The notes beneath the pieces are model-generated. The model saw only the letters and a program-made list of their open reading frames with translations. It searched no databases and was not told the DNA's origin. The translations under genes were made by a program, and so were the position numbers. 26,011 nt of DNA from RGIG3009 sp045595445 (GTDB lineage: Bacteria > Bacillota > Clostridia > Oscillospirales > Acutalibacteraceae): the NCBI GenBank assembly GCA_045595445.1, contig JAZOAK010000062.1:1-26011 (forward strand), read 5' to 3'. Shown here piece after piece: positions 5,785 through 12,847 of the stretch. Numbering within the stretch: position 1 is the stretch's first letter; every line of letters starts with the position of its first letter.

Positions 5785-7825
5785 GGGATTGAACAAATCG
5801 GTCGAACCCAATATTGCGGATATGGTAAACGGCTGGCTTAAGAAGTATAAACTGGACTACAAACTGGAACAAGAAGAACTAAACACTGAGATCGACAAAG
5901 CGCTGAATGATTATTTTTCTAAAAATGGTGGAGCAGGTGGCAATCGTCCCGATGCTAAATTGTTGTTACAGGATAAAACCTTAAATTATTATCCTATTCT
6001 TATTGAATACAAGGGCTATAAGGATAAACTGGTTAAGCTTGATACTAATGGACAGGTTGATAACAAAACTGCCAAGAATGAACCCAACTATAAACATATC
6101 AATTCCTATGCTGTGAATGGTGCAGTGCATTATGCCAATGCTATTCTTCATCACACTAGTTATACCGATATTATTGCTATTGGTGTAACCGGATATAAAG
6201 ATGAAAGCGGAAAACTGTTACATAAAATCGGCGTATATTATGTTTCTAAATCAAACTTTGGTATCGGGCAAAAGGTTGATGAATTTACTGACCTTTCGTT
6301 TTTGAAGAAAGAGCATTTTGATGCTTTCATCGAAAAAGTCAAACAACTACAGCTTACCCAAGATGAAGTTGACAGGCTAAAAGAGTGCAGAGAAAAAGAA
6401 ATAAATGCAAGTCTTGTAAAGCTAAATAATGACATTTATCAGAACGAAAAAGGTCTCGGTGAAAATGACCGTGTCTATTTGGTGGCAGCGTCCATAATCG
6501 CTACTCTCGGCGTACCTGGAAAAGTAAAGCCCTTGGAAAAATCCGATCTAATTTCTTCCACAGAAGAAGGTAACACCGATGGGGAAATTATGGTCAGAAA
6601 GATTAAAGCTTTTTTGTCCGAAAAGAACCTGCCTGCCGATAAAAGAGATCTCATACTCAGAACACTGCAAAATACACTTTTAACCGATAATATTAACAAG
6701 GTTGAAAACGGCGAAAGTCAGTTGAAACGTGTATTTGCTAAAATTGTTGATGATTTGGGTATCTACTATAAAATCGGTTTGACTACTGACTTTACAGGAA
6801 AACTATTCAACGAGATGTATGGTTGGCTTGGTTTTTCGCAAGATAAACTCAATGATGTTGTCCTTACACCTTCTTATGTTGCAACGCTGTTAGTAAAACT
6901 GGCACGTGTTAATAGGAAATCGTATGTATGGGACTTTGCTACTGGCTCCGCCGGTCTTCTCGTTGCCGCTATGAACGAAATGCTTATTGACGCTAAAAAT
7001 AATATCTCTTCACCTGAAGAATTATTAAAGAAGCAAGCGGAAATTAAAGCAGAACAGTTGCTCGGTATTGAGTTGTTGCCCGGTGTGTATATGCTTGCTA
7101 TCCTTAATATGATATTAATGGGTGACGGCAGCTCAAACATTTTGAATAAAAACTCTTTAACAGAATTTGACGGCAACTACGGTTTTGGCAAAAAGGATGA
7201 AAAATTCCCGGCGGATGCATTTGTTTTGAATCCTCCGTATTCTGCACCAGGTAACGGCATGAATTTTGTAGAGAAGGCTCTTTCCATGATGAATAAGGGT
7301 TATGCGGCAATTATCATTCAAAACTCTGCCGGTTCAGGAAGGGCAAAAGAATACAATAAACGTATTTTAAAGCATAGTACATTGCTTGCAAGTATTAAAA
7401 TGCCTTCTGATATTTTCATTGGTAAATCAAGTGTGCAAACAAATGTATATGTTTTTCGTGTAGGTGAAGCACATCAAAAGGATGATGTTGTTAAATTTAT
7501 AGATTTTTCTAACGACGGGTATACTCGAACAAACCGTAGAAAATCGACAAATAACTTAAAAGACACTGATAATGCAAAAGGCAGATACCAAGAAATTGTT
7601 GATTTAGTACGTTTTGGTAAATCAAAGCTTCATATCTTTACTGAAAAAGAGTATTATGAGGGTACTATTGACCCTCAAAGCGGGGTAGATTGGAATCAGA
7701 CAGCGCCAATTGATACGAAACCTAGTATAGAAGATTTTAAAAAGACAGTAAGCAATTATTTAGCTTGGGAAGTATCCACTGTCTTGAAGAACTTAGATTT
7801 GGAGGATGATTGCCTGGGAAAATAG
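5774..7825 (+). CDS. BcgI-like fused restriction nuclease / N6-adenine DNA methyltransferase
   Basis: A 683-residue protein joining cleavage and methylation in one chain. The N-terminal nuclease part has a PD-(D/E)xK signature: P59-D60 in NRPDAKLL, then E78 and K80 in PILIEYKGYK. A helical linker (about 170-340) leads to the methylase. The SAM-binding motif I is D387FATGSAG394 and the catalytic motif IV is N486PPY489, the adenine-N6 type. A fused nuclease-methylase of this size followed by a separate specificity subunit is the arrangement of BcgI and CspCI (Type IIB), which cut on both sides of a split site. A Type I HsdM is less likely because of the nuclease domain and the absence of an HsdR gene. 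It overlaps the RHH gene by 11 bases and the specificity gene by 16. Base composition is far lower in G+C than the flanks, suggesting horizontal transfer. Confidence 0.88.
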   Translation: MANKGLNKSVEPNIADMVNGWLKKYKLDYKLEQEELNTEIDKALNDYFSKNGGAGGNRPDAKLLLQDKTLNYYPILIEYKGYKDKLVKLDTNGQVDNKTAKNEPNYKHINSYAVNGAVHYANAILHHTSYTDIIAIGVTGYKDESGKLLHKIGVYYVSKSNFGIGQKVDEFTDLSFLKKEHFDAFIEKVKQLQLTQDEVDRLKECREKEINASLVKLNNDIYQNEKGLGENDRVYLVAASIIATLGVPGKVKPLEKSDLISSTEEGNTDGEIMVRKIKAFLSEKNLPADKRDLILRTLQNTLLTDNINKVENGESQLKRVFAKIVDDLGIYYKIGLTTDFTGKLFNEMYGWLGFSQDKLNDVVLTPSYVATLLVKLARVNRKSYVWDFATGSAGLLVAAMNEMLIDAKNNISSPEELLKKQAEIKAEQLLGIELLPGVYMLAILNMILMGDGSSNILNKNSLTEFDGNYGFGKKDEKFPADAFVLNPPYSAPGNGMNFVEKALSMMNKGYAAIIIQNSAGSGRAKEYNKRILKHSTLLASIKMPSDIFIGKSSVQTNVYVFRVGEAHQKDDVVKFIDFSNDGYTRTNRRKSTNNLKDTDNAKGRYQEIVDLVRFGKSKLHIFTEKEYYEGTIDPQSGVDWNQTAPIDTKPSIEDFKKTVSNYLAWEVSTVLKNLDLEDDCLGK

Positions 7826-8979
7826 GAGCCTCACTTAACGATAAACTGAGGCAAGTTGAGTGGGGCGAATATAAAATTAGCGAATTTCTGAATTGGCAGC
7901 CTCAAAAAGAAATAGACCCATTAAAATTGGATGCGTTGACAGATAGTACAGAAAATATATACCCTTTTTATGGGCAAGCAACCGTAAATAACGGCATTAT
8001 TTCCTATAATCAACTTAGGAGGGATGTACTTAATAATAAAGAGGGGAAGCCTACGATCCTCATACATTCCAATAATCAAAACATTGTTTATGTAGAAACT
8101 CCGTTTTATTTAAAGGACGGGCATGGAGCAACTAGTGTTTTACAAAGCGAGCATTTGAACAAAACAAATCAAATGTTTATTATAGCTGTTATTGATCGAG
8201 TTATTAAAGAAAAATACTCATATAATCACAAGGCAACGAAAATCGAATTAAAAAATACTATCGTTCACTTGCCCGTCAAAAAAGGTAAAATAGATTACGA
8301 TTTTATGGAGAACTTTATAGTCGAACTGGAAGCACAGCATATTGCTGAACTAGAAGCGTATCTTTCTGCTACGGGACTTAAAGATTATACCTTAACTGTG
8401 GAAGAAGAAAAATCGCTTGAAGATTATCCGGCACTGAACTTTAAAGAATATGATATACTAGATATTTTCTCCATTAAAAATACATCTAACATTTTATCTT
8501 GCGATATAAAAGAAAATAGCGGTAGAACACCATATTTGTGTGCAAGTTCCGAGAATAATAGCGTCAGTTCTTATATCAAATATAATGAAAGTTACTTAGA
8601 AGAGGGAAATTGTATTTTCATTGGTGGCAAAACATTTGTTGTAAGCTATCAAGAATATGATTTCTATTCTAATGACAGCCATAATTTAGCATTATATTTG
8701 AATAATCAGGATGCAAGGACAAAAGTACATCAGTTATATCTTGCAACTTGCGTTTATAAGAGTTTGTCACACAAATATTCTTGGGGAGATAGCGTAAGTA
8801 AGGCCAAAATCAAATATGACAGAATATCTTTGCCCACAAAAGACGGAAAGCCCGATTATAAAGAGATGGAATTGCTAATTTCGGCTGTCCAAAAGTTGGT
8901 TATTAAAGATGTTGTACTTTATAGCAAAGAGAAGCTAAGAGTTACTAAAAACGTGGCAACGAAAGTTCAAATCCCATAA
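7810..8979 (+). CDS. Restriction-modification specificity subunit (S) with two target-recognition halves
   Basis: A 389-residue DNA-specificity subunit, close to the size of BcgI-type S proteins. Two homologous halves are visible. Each begins with an (E/N)-x-x-EY-x-I motif (residues 17-27 and 210-220), has a target-recognition domain, and ends with a matching block (LPVKKGKIDYDFMENFI at 154-170, LPTKDGKPDYKEMELLI at 341-357) leading into a helix. Two TRDs joined by helical spacers imply a bipartite recognition sequence. The start is a TTG at 7810 inside the end of the methylase gene, with GGAGG at 7801-7805; spacing is short and no in-frame ATG precedes the conserved start. Translation is probably coupled to the upstream gene. 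This is the most AT-rich gene of the cassette (14 G+C of 60 in 8461-8520). Confidence 0.88.
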   Translation: MPGKIGASLNDKLRQVEWGEYKISEFLNWQPQKEIDPLKLDALTDSTENIYPFYGQATVNNGIISYNQLRRDVLNNKEGKPTILIHSNNQNIVYVETPFYLKDGHGATSVLQSEHLNKTNQMFIIAVIDRVIKEKYSYNHKATKIELKNTIVHLPVKKGKIDYDFMENFIVELEAQHIAELEAYLSATGLKDYTLTVEEEKSLEDYPALNFKEYDILDIFSIKNTSNILSCDIKENSGRTPYLCASSENNSVSSYIKYNESYLEEGNCIFIGGKTFVVSYQEYDFYSNDSHNLALYLNNQDARTKVHQLYLATCVYKSLSHKYSWGDSVSKAKIKYDRISLPTKDGKPDYKEMELLISAVQKLVIKDVVLYSKEKLRVTKNVATKVQIP

Positions 8980-9016
8980 GTGCTTTTTTGAAAATATCTT
9001 TTTCGTAGCCCATAGA

Positions 9017-9055
9017 CAAATAAAAACACCACCCAATGGGTGGTGTTTTTATTTG
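9017..9055 (+). terminator. Strong terminator, probably bidirectional, closing the R-M cassette
   Basis: A perfect 18-bp stem (9017-9034 with 9038-9055) with a 3-base AAT loop. The GC-rich upper stem CACCACCC/GGGTGGTG is flanked by TTTTT after it and AAAAA before it, so it can work as an intrinsic terminator in both directions. It starts 37 bases after the specificity gene. Confidence 0.88.
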
Positions 9056-9132
9056 CAAAAAAGGGCAGACGGGCTGTACCGAAACTCGCAGACGAGATCA
9101 AACTACCATATTGCTTAAAACCTACTACCCCC

Positions 9133-9178
9133 GCGAAAGCAAAAGCAACACCCTGTAGGGTGGTGCCTTTGCTTTCGC
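9133..9178 (+). repeat. Second long imperfect hairpin
   Basis: The outer stem GCGAAAGCAAA (9133-9143) pairs perfectly with TTTGCTTTCGC (9168-9178). The inner stem CAACACCC (9146-9153) pairs with GGGTGGTG (9158-9165) with one mismatch and a 4-base loop. The core resembles the preceding terminator (CACCACCC/GGGTGGTG), but no T-tract follows. It may be a degenerate terminator or a palindromic repeat unit. Confidence 0.7.
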
Positions 9179-9245
9179 AAAGTTCTATCCTCCACACGCG
9201 GAGAACATCGCGATCATCACTGTATAAACGGACAAGAATAACATC

Positions 9246-9274
9246 TTGTTCTTTTCGTGATAATTTGGTATACT
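9246..9274 (+). promoter_or_regulatory. Promoter of the larA-like gene, with overlapping dyad
   Basis: A -35 TTGTTC (9246-9251) and a -10 TATACT (9269-9274) are 17 bases apart, about 30 bases before the ATG at 9305. An imperfect palindrome, GGACAAGA (9230-9237) and TCTTGTTC (9244-9251), matches at 7 of 8 positions and covers the whole -35 box, so it could be an operator. Confidence 0.65.
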
Positions 9275-9304
9275 AACAGCAGAATATTGATGGAGTGATG
9301 CAAC

Positions 9305-10579
9305 ATGAAAACGGTACTTTTTCCTTACGGAAAAGACCACCTTTTCTACAATTTTAAGGATGAGGAGCTTGTAGACGTACTTACCTCGTCCATTGAGGGC
9401 TATACGCCCGCAGCGGGTGAATGTGACCTTGTCAGAACCGCGCTTGAAAATCCGATCGGTTCACAGCGCTTGTGTGAACTCGCAAAAGGCAAGCAAACCA
9501 TCGTGATCATCGCCAGCGACCACACGCGACCGGTGCCGAGCAAGGTGATTATGCCGTTGATGCTCGAGGAGATCCGCAAAGGCAACCCCGGTGCCGACAT
9601 CACCATTCTTATCGCCACGGGCTGCCACCGCGGCACTACCAAAGAAGAACTCGTCAACAAATTCGGCGCAGATATCGTTCAAAACGAGAAGATCTATATT
9701 CACGACTGCGACGAGCGCGAAAAGCTTATCAATATCGGCAAACTGCCGTCGGGCGGCGATTGCGAGATCAATTCCATTGCCATTCAAGCCGACCTGCTGG
9801 TCGCGGAAGGGTTTATCGAGCCCCATTTCTTCGCCGGTTTTTCCGGGGGCAGAAAAAGCGTGTTGCCCGGTGTGGCGAGCCGCGGAACGGTACTTGCCAA
9901 CCATTGTTCGGAGTTTATCGCCCATCCGTGTGCGAGAACCGGTATTTTAGACGGCAACCCCATTCACGAGGATATGCTGTGGGCAGCCGAGCAGGCGAAA
10001 TTAGCCTTTATCGTCAACGTCGTGTTGAATGCCGAAAAGAAAGTGCTGTTTGCCACCGCAGGTGGACCGCAGGCGGCACATCAAGCGGGAACCGACTTTT
10101 TATCGTCGTTGTGCGGTGTTTCGTCTGTGCCCGCAGACGTTGTGATCACCACCAACGGCGGGTATCCGTTGGATCAGAACATTTATCAAGCGGTCAAGGG
10201 TATGACCGCCGCCGAAGCCACCGTCAAAGAAGGCGGTGTGATCATCATGTTGGCGTCATCCGACGACGGCACCGGCGGCGACCATTTTTACCGCCAGTTG
10301 GCAGAAGCCGACGACATTCATGAAGCAATGGCGATGTTCTTAAATCGCGGACGAGGCGAAACTGCCCCCGATCAATGGATGTCACAGATTTTCTTCCGTA
10401 TTTTGATGAAAGCTACCGTGATCTACCTCTCCAATGCCCCCGATGAGATTGTGGAAGCCATGCATATGATCCCCGTTCATTCCGTTGATGAGGCGCTTGC
10501 AAAAGCGCGCGAGCTTTTGAAGAAAGAGGACGTACGGATCGTCGCCATTCCCGATGGCGTATCCGTGATTGTTAAATAA
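9305..10579 (+). CDS. larA: LarA-family nickel-pincer 2-hydroxyacid racemase/epimerase
   Basis: A 424-residue member of the LarA family (DUF2088 plus C-terminal domain). LarA of Lactobacillus plantarum interconverts L- and D-lactate using a covalently bound nickel-pincer nucleotide. The key residues fall at the numbers I recall for that enzyme: D72 and R75 in SDHTRP, H108 in GCHRG, H174 in EPHFFAGFSGGRKS, the cofactor-anchoring K184, and H200. It is therefore likely an active nickel enzyme. Family members act on several 2-hydroxyacids, so lactate is not certain. The cofactor-making genes larB, larC and larE are not in this window. The start is ATG 9305 with GGAGTG upstream. It looks monocistronic, with its own promoter and terminator, and is back at the high-G+C composition of the chromosome (35 G+C of 60 in 10021-10080). 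Confidence 0.9.
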   Translation: MKTVLFPYGKDHLFYNFKDEELVDVLTSSIEGYTPAAGECDLVRTALENPIGSQRLCELAKGKQTIVIIASDHTRPVPSKVIMPLMLEEIRKGNPGADITILIATGCHRGTTKEELVNKFGADIVQNEKIYIHDCDEREKLINIGKLPSGGDCEINSIAIQADLLVAEGFIEPHFFAGFSGGRKSVLPGVASRGTVLANHCSEFIAHPCARTGILDGNPIHEDMLWAAEQAKLAFIVNVVLNAEKKVLFATAGGPQAAHQAGTDFLSSLCGVSSVPADVVITTNGGYPLDQNIYQAVKGMTAAEATVKEGGVIIMLASSDDGTGGDHFYRQLAEADDIHEAMAMFLNRGRGETAPDQWMSQIFFRILMKATVIYLSNAPDEIVEAMHMIPVHSVDEALAKARELLKKEDVRIVAIPDGVSVIVK

Positions 10580-10581
10580 GC

Positions 10582-10612
10582 AAACCGGACGGTATCACCG
10601 TCCGGTTTTTTT
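10582..10612 (+). terminator. Terminator after the larA-like gene
   Basis: An 11-bp perfect stem, AAACCGGACGG with CCGTCCGGTTT, has a 5-base TATCA loop and runs into T's. It lies 2 bases after the stop codon. Confidence 0.93.
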
Positions 10613-10650
10613 ATGGCCATCTCTCACATACACTGTGTTGAGGTGAGAAT

Positions 10651-11130
10651 ATGAGAGAGAAAGAGTATGACCGCGCAGCAGCGGTTGCATACGCCCGTCG
10701 CTGGGCGTTGTCGCGCAATCCCACGTATTACGATTTTGAAACCGTCGGCGGCGATTGCACCAATTTCGCGTCACAGTGCTTGTACGCGGGTGCGGGCGTG
10801 ATGAACTATACCCCGATCATGGGATGGTACTATCGCTCGTCCCGCGACCGCACCGCTTCGTGGAGCGGGGTGGAATATCTGTATAATTTTTTAGTAGGAA
10901 ACCACTCGGTTGGTCCGTATGCACGCGTGGTATCCCAAAGGGAGGCGCAAGCGGGCGATATCGTCCAACTGGGGCAAAACGGCGATTTTTACCATTCACC
11001 GTTTATTACGGCGGTCACACCGACGATCTTGGTGGCGGCGCACACCTTTGATGCGTTGGACCGCCCGCTCGCGTCTTACCAATACGAAACCGCGCGGTTT
11101 TTGCACATTGAAGGTGTGCGTACGTGGTAG
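10651..11130 (+). CDS. Amidase_6-type (NlpC/P60-like fold) protein without signal peptide
   Basis: A 159-residue protein made almost entirely of one Amidase_6 domain, a papain-like cysteine hydrolase family common in Clostridia. The N-terminal block (RAAAVAYARRWALSRNP, YYDF, then GGDCTNFASQCLYAG) contains the likely nucleophile C36. Histidines H115 (FYHSPF) and H131 (AAHTFD) are candidates for the catalytic partner. GVEYLYNFLV and AGDIVQLG are further family blocks. The start is ATG 10651 after GAGGTGAG. There is no signal peptide or membrane segment, so it is predicted to be cytosolic or released by lysis. That is unusual for a wall-type amidase and fits either a spore/mother-cell role or a non-wall substrate. 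The substrate is unknown. Nearby genes give no clear clue. Confidence 0.85.
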   Translation: MREKEYDRAAAVAYARRWALSRNPTYYDFETVGGDCTNFASQCLYAGAGVMNYTPIMGWYYRSSRDRTASWSGVEYLYNFLVGNHSVGPYARVVSQREAQAGDIVQLGQNGDFYHSPFITAVTPTILVAAHTFDALDRPLASYQYETARFLHIEGVRTW

Positions 11131-11149
11131 CTTTTTGCGAAAAAAACCG

Positions 11150-11178
11150 TTGAATCTTGCTCGAAAATGTGATACAAT
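11150..11178 (+). promoter_or_regulatory. Promoter of the amidohydrolase / PnuC-like operon
   Basis: A -35 TTGAAT (11150-11155) and a -10 TACAAT (11173-11178) are exactly 17 bases apart, 29 bases before the ATG at 11208. The leader is too short for a riboswitch. Confidence 0.75.
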
Positions 11179-11207
11179 ATCCAACCGATTGAAAGGGGGC
11201 GGAACAG

Positions 11208-12032
11208 ATGCCGTCAAAGCGCAAGATCGACTGTCACACACACATTGTGAACGAAGCGATTAAAGCCGCGTATTTTGACCATACGGACGGATACGCACTG
11301 GTGATGCCGTTTCTGGAAAAGTTTGCAGGCAACGCTCCTCCCGATCACAGCCGGGATACGGTGAAGAATGATACGCGGTTATTCTTATGTCCTGCGATTG
11401 ATATCAGCCGTGATATTCCGTCACAGCTTTTAGCGATCGAGCCGCACCTTGACGACTATCGCGTTGTCGGCCTTAAGATTTATCTGACCTATCAGGCAGG
11501 CCGAGCGGATGATGACCGTTTGCGGTGCGTCTATGAGTTTGCCGCGAAGCACCGCCTGTCTGTCACCTACCACACGGGCTCCTGCTCGCTGGTTCTGCCG
11601 ACGGATAACGATATGGAGGGATCGAACGCGCGGTACGTGCAGCGCGTGGCACGCGAATTTCCAACCGTCAATTTCATCGTTGCGCATATGGATGATCCTC
11701 GCTACGAGGAGTGCATCCGTATCGTGCACGAGCAGCCGAATATGTTTACCGATTTTTCGGGTGCGTACGAACCGGGAACGCAGGAAGGCGCCGATATGCA
11801 GTGGGCGATCGACACCTTTGCACGCGCGATTCATCAGTACCCTGATACCTATAAACGTATTCTGTACGGCACGGATTTTTGCCCGCCGATCAATCTGTCG
11901 GCGATTGACGAATACGATGTTACCATTTCGGGCATTTTTGCACCGGAGCAGTTCGACGATATTTATTACAACAACGCTCTGCGCGCGTTTCCAAGGCTCG
12001 CAGACTATATCCGCAAGGAGGATGTTATATGA
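11208..12032 (+). CDS. Amidohydrolase-family metal-dependent hydrolase
   Basis: A 274-residue TIM-barrel hydrolase of the Amidohydro_2 type. Metal-site residues are visible in order: H10 and H12 (IDCHTHI), H122 (TYHTG), H160 (IVAHMDDP) and D223 (YGTDFCPP). K90 in VGLKIY might be a bridging lysine, but this is uncertain. The start is ATG 11208 with AAGGGGG upstream. Its last four bases (ATGA) overlap the start of the PnuC-like transporter gene, so the two proteins are made together. The pairing suggests that the transporter brings in a compound that this enzyme hydrolyses, perhaps a nucleoside-like or vitamin-like molecule. The substrate cannot be read from the sequence. Confidence 0.85.
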   Translation: MPSKRKIDCHTHIVNEAIKAAYFDHTDGYALVMPFLEKFAGNAPPDHSRDTVKNDTRLFLCPAIDISRDIPSQLLAIEPHLDDYRVVGLKIYLTYQAGRADDDRLRCVYEFAAKHRLSVTYHTGSCSLVLPTDNDMEGSNARYVQRVAREFPTVNFIVAHMDDPRYEECIRIVHEQPNMFTDFSGAYEPGTQEGADMQWAIDTFARAIHQYPDTYKRILYGTDFCPPINLSAIDEYDVTISGIFAPEQFDDIYYNNALRAFPRLADYIRKEDVI

Positions 12033-12781
12033 CAAAGCAAAAGCCAACGTTTAAGAGTTTTCTCAAATCATTCACACCGTACCAGACGATTTATCTGGCA
12101 GCCGTTGTGATTCTGACAGCCGTTTTTTCCATCTTTTTCCCCGATATTATGCTGGGGTATGAGGGGGTTGCGCTGATTACCTGTGCGATCATCAGCACGA
12201 TCTCCAACCCGCTGTGTGAGTTGCTCATTTCCAAGCAAAGCAAATGGAATTTCGTCGTAGACTTCTTTTTGATCGAGATTCCGGAACTGGTGATCTGCCT
12301 CAATTTCGGTTGGTATGCCGTTGCGGCAACGGTGGTGTTCTTCTGGATGCCGATCGATGTTATCAGCTTCATTCGTTGGAACAAGCACCCCGATGACGAG
12401 GATGCTAACCTCACACAGGTCAAGCGCCTCAAACCGTGGCAAACCGCGCTGATCGTACTGGCGATTTTGGCCTTTGGCTTTGTTGTCGGGTATTTGTTGC
12501 AGTTGATTCCCGGTGCATCGGATACCTACCTGGATGCATTTGCATCGGCGGTCGGCATGGCAAACGGTATTTTATTGCTACTGCGTTACAGCGAACAGTG
12601 GCTTGCATGGTTGATTACCACGGTTTTGTATTTGTTTATGGATATCTCATCCGGTATGTATATTTTGCTGATCACCGAGATTGCCATGCTTGTTAACACC
12701 ATTTACGGTATCGTGAAATGGTATTTATACACCAAAAAACACGCTGCCGAAAAAGCACCGAAAGACACACTCACAACCTAA
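12029..12781 (+). CDS. PnuC-like membrane transporter
   Basis: A 250-residue integral membrane protein with about seven hydrophobic segments (near 20-38, 43-60, 75-92, 95-115, 138-160, 168-186 and 190-230). The C-terminal part resembles PnuC transporters: an arginine plus aromatic pair in RYSEQWLAWLIT (R186, W191, W194, a WxxW motif), followed by the paired helices YLFMDISSGMYILLITEI and NTIYGIVKWY. PnuC family members carry nicotinamide riboside, and relatives carry thiamine, riboflavin or deoxynucleosides by facilitated diffusion, with intracellular conversion trapping the cargo. The ATGA overlap with the amidohydrolase gene suggests that enzyme as the trapping or processing partner. The charged tail (KKHAAEKAPKD) is predicted to be cytosolic. 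Family assignment is by motif recognition, not search. Confidence 0.78.
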   Translation: MTKQKPTFKSFLKSFTPYQTIYLAAVVILTAVFSIFFPDIMLGYEGVALITCAIISTISNPLCELLISKQSKWNFVVDFFLIEIPELVICLNFGWYAVAATVVFFWMPIDVISFIRWNKHPDDEDANLTQVKRLKPWQTALIVLAILAFGFVVGYLLQLIPGASDTYLDAFASAVGMANGILLLLRYSEQWLAWLITTVLYLFMDISSGMYILLITEIAMLVNTIYGIVKWYLYTKKHAAEKAPKDTLTT

Positions 12782-12787
12782 AAAGTA

Positions 12788-12827
12788 AGCGCCCTTGTCC
12801 GTAAAACGGATGAGGGCGCTTTTTTGT
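12788..12827 (+). terminator. Bidirectional terminator between convergent genes
   Basis: A stem of about 15 pairs (AAGCGCCCTTGTCCG with CGGATGAGGGCGCTT, including G-U pairs) has a TAAAA loop. It is followed by TTTTTT on the plus strand and preceded by AAAAAG, which gives a short T-tract for the minus strand. It serves the PnuC-like gene (+) and the small membrane protein gene (-). Confidence 0.88.
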
Positions 12828-12847
12828 GAGGGTCGGTTAACGAAAAC

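Larger units (their letters stand above)
8980..9304 (+). other. Non-coding spacer between the R-M cassette and the larA-like gene
   Basis: 325 bases with no supported gene. They hold a perfect 18-bp hairpin (9017-9055), a second long imperfect hairpin (9133-9178) and the promoter of the downstream gene (9246-9274). Short ORFs occur on both strands but run through the hairpins, have no ribosome binding site and carry no recognisable domain. I found no copy of the tRNA-Trp 3' end here that would mark an attachment site. Confidence 0.7.

Noticed and set aside
5431..9005. AAAAAGATATTTT-like inverted repeats flanking the R-M cassette (5431-5445 and 8990-9005)
   Set aside because: Short and made almost only of A and T in an AT-rich region; chance is the simpler explanation, and no transposase is present.
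5253..9178. tRNA-Trp as an integration site with flanking direct repeats
   Set aside because: I looked for a copy of the tRNA 3' end downstream of the cassette and saw only a 7-base match on the opposite strand. No integrase gene is present.
8967..9276. Short ORFs on both strands in the spacer before the larA-like gene
   Set aside because: They run through the two hairpins and the promoter, lack ribosome binding sites and show no recognisable domain.
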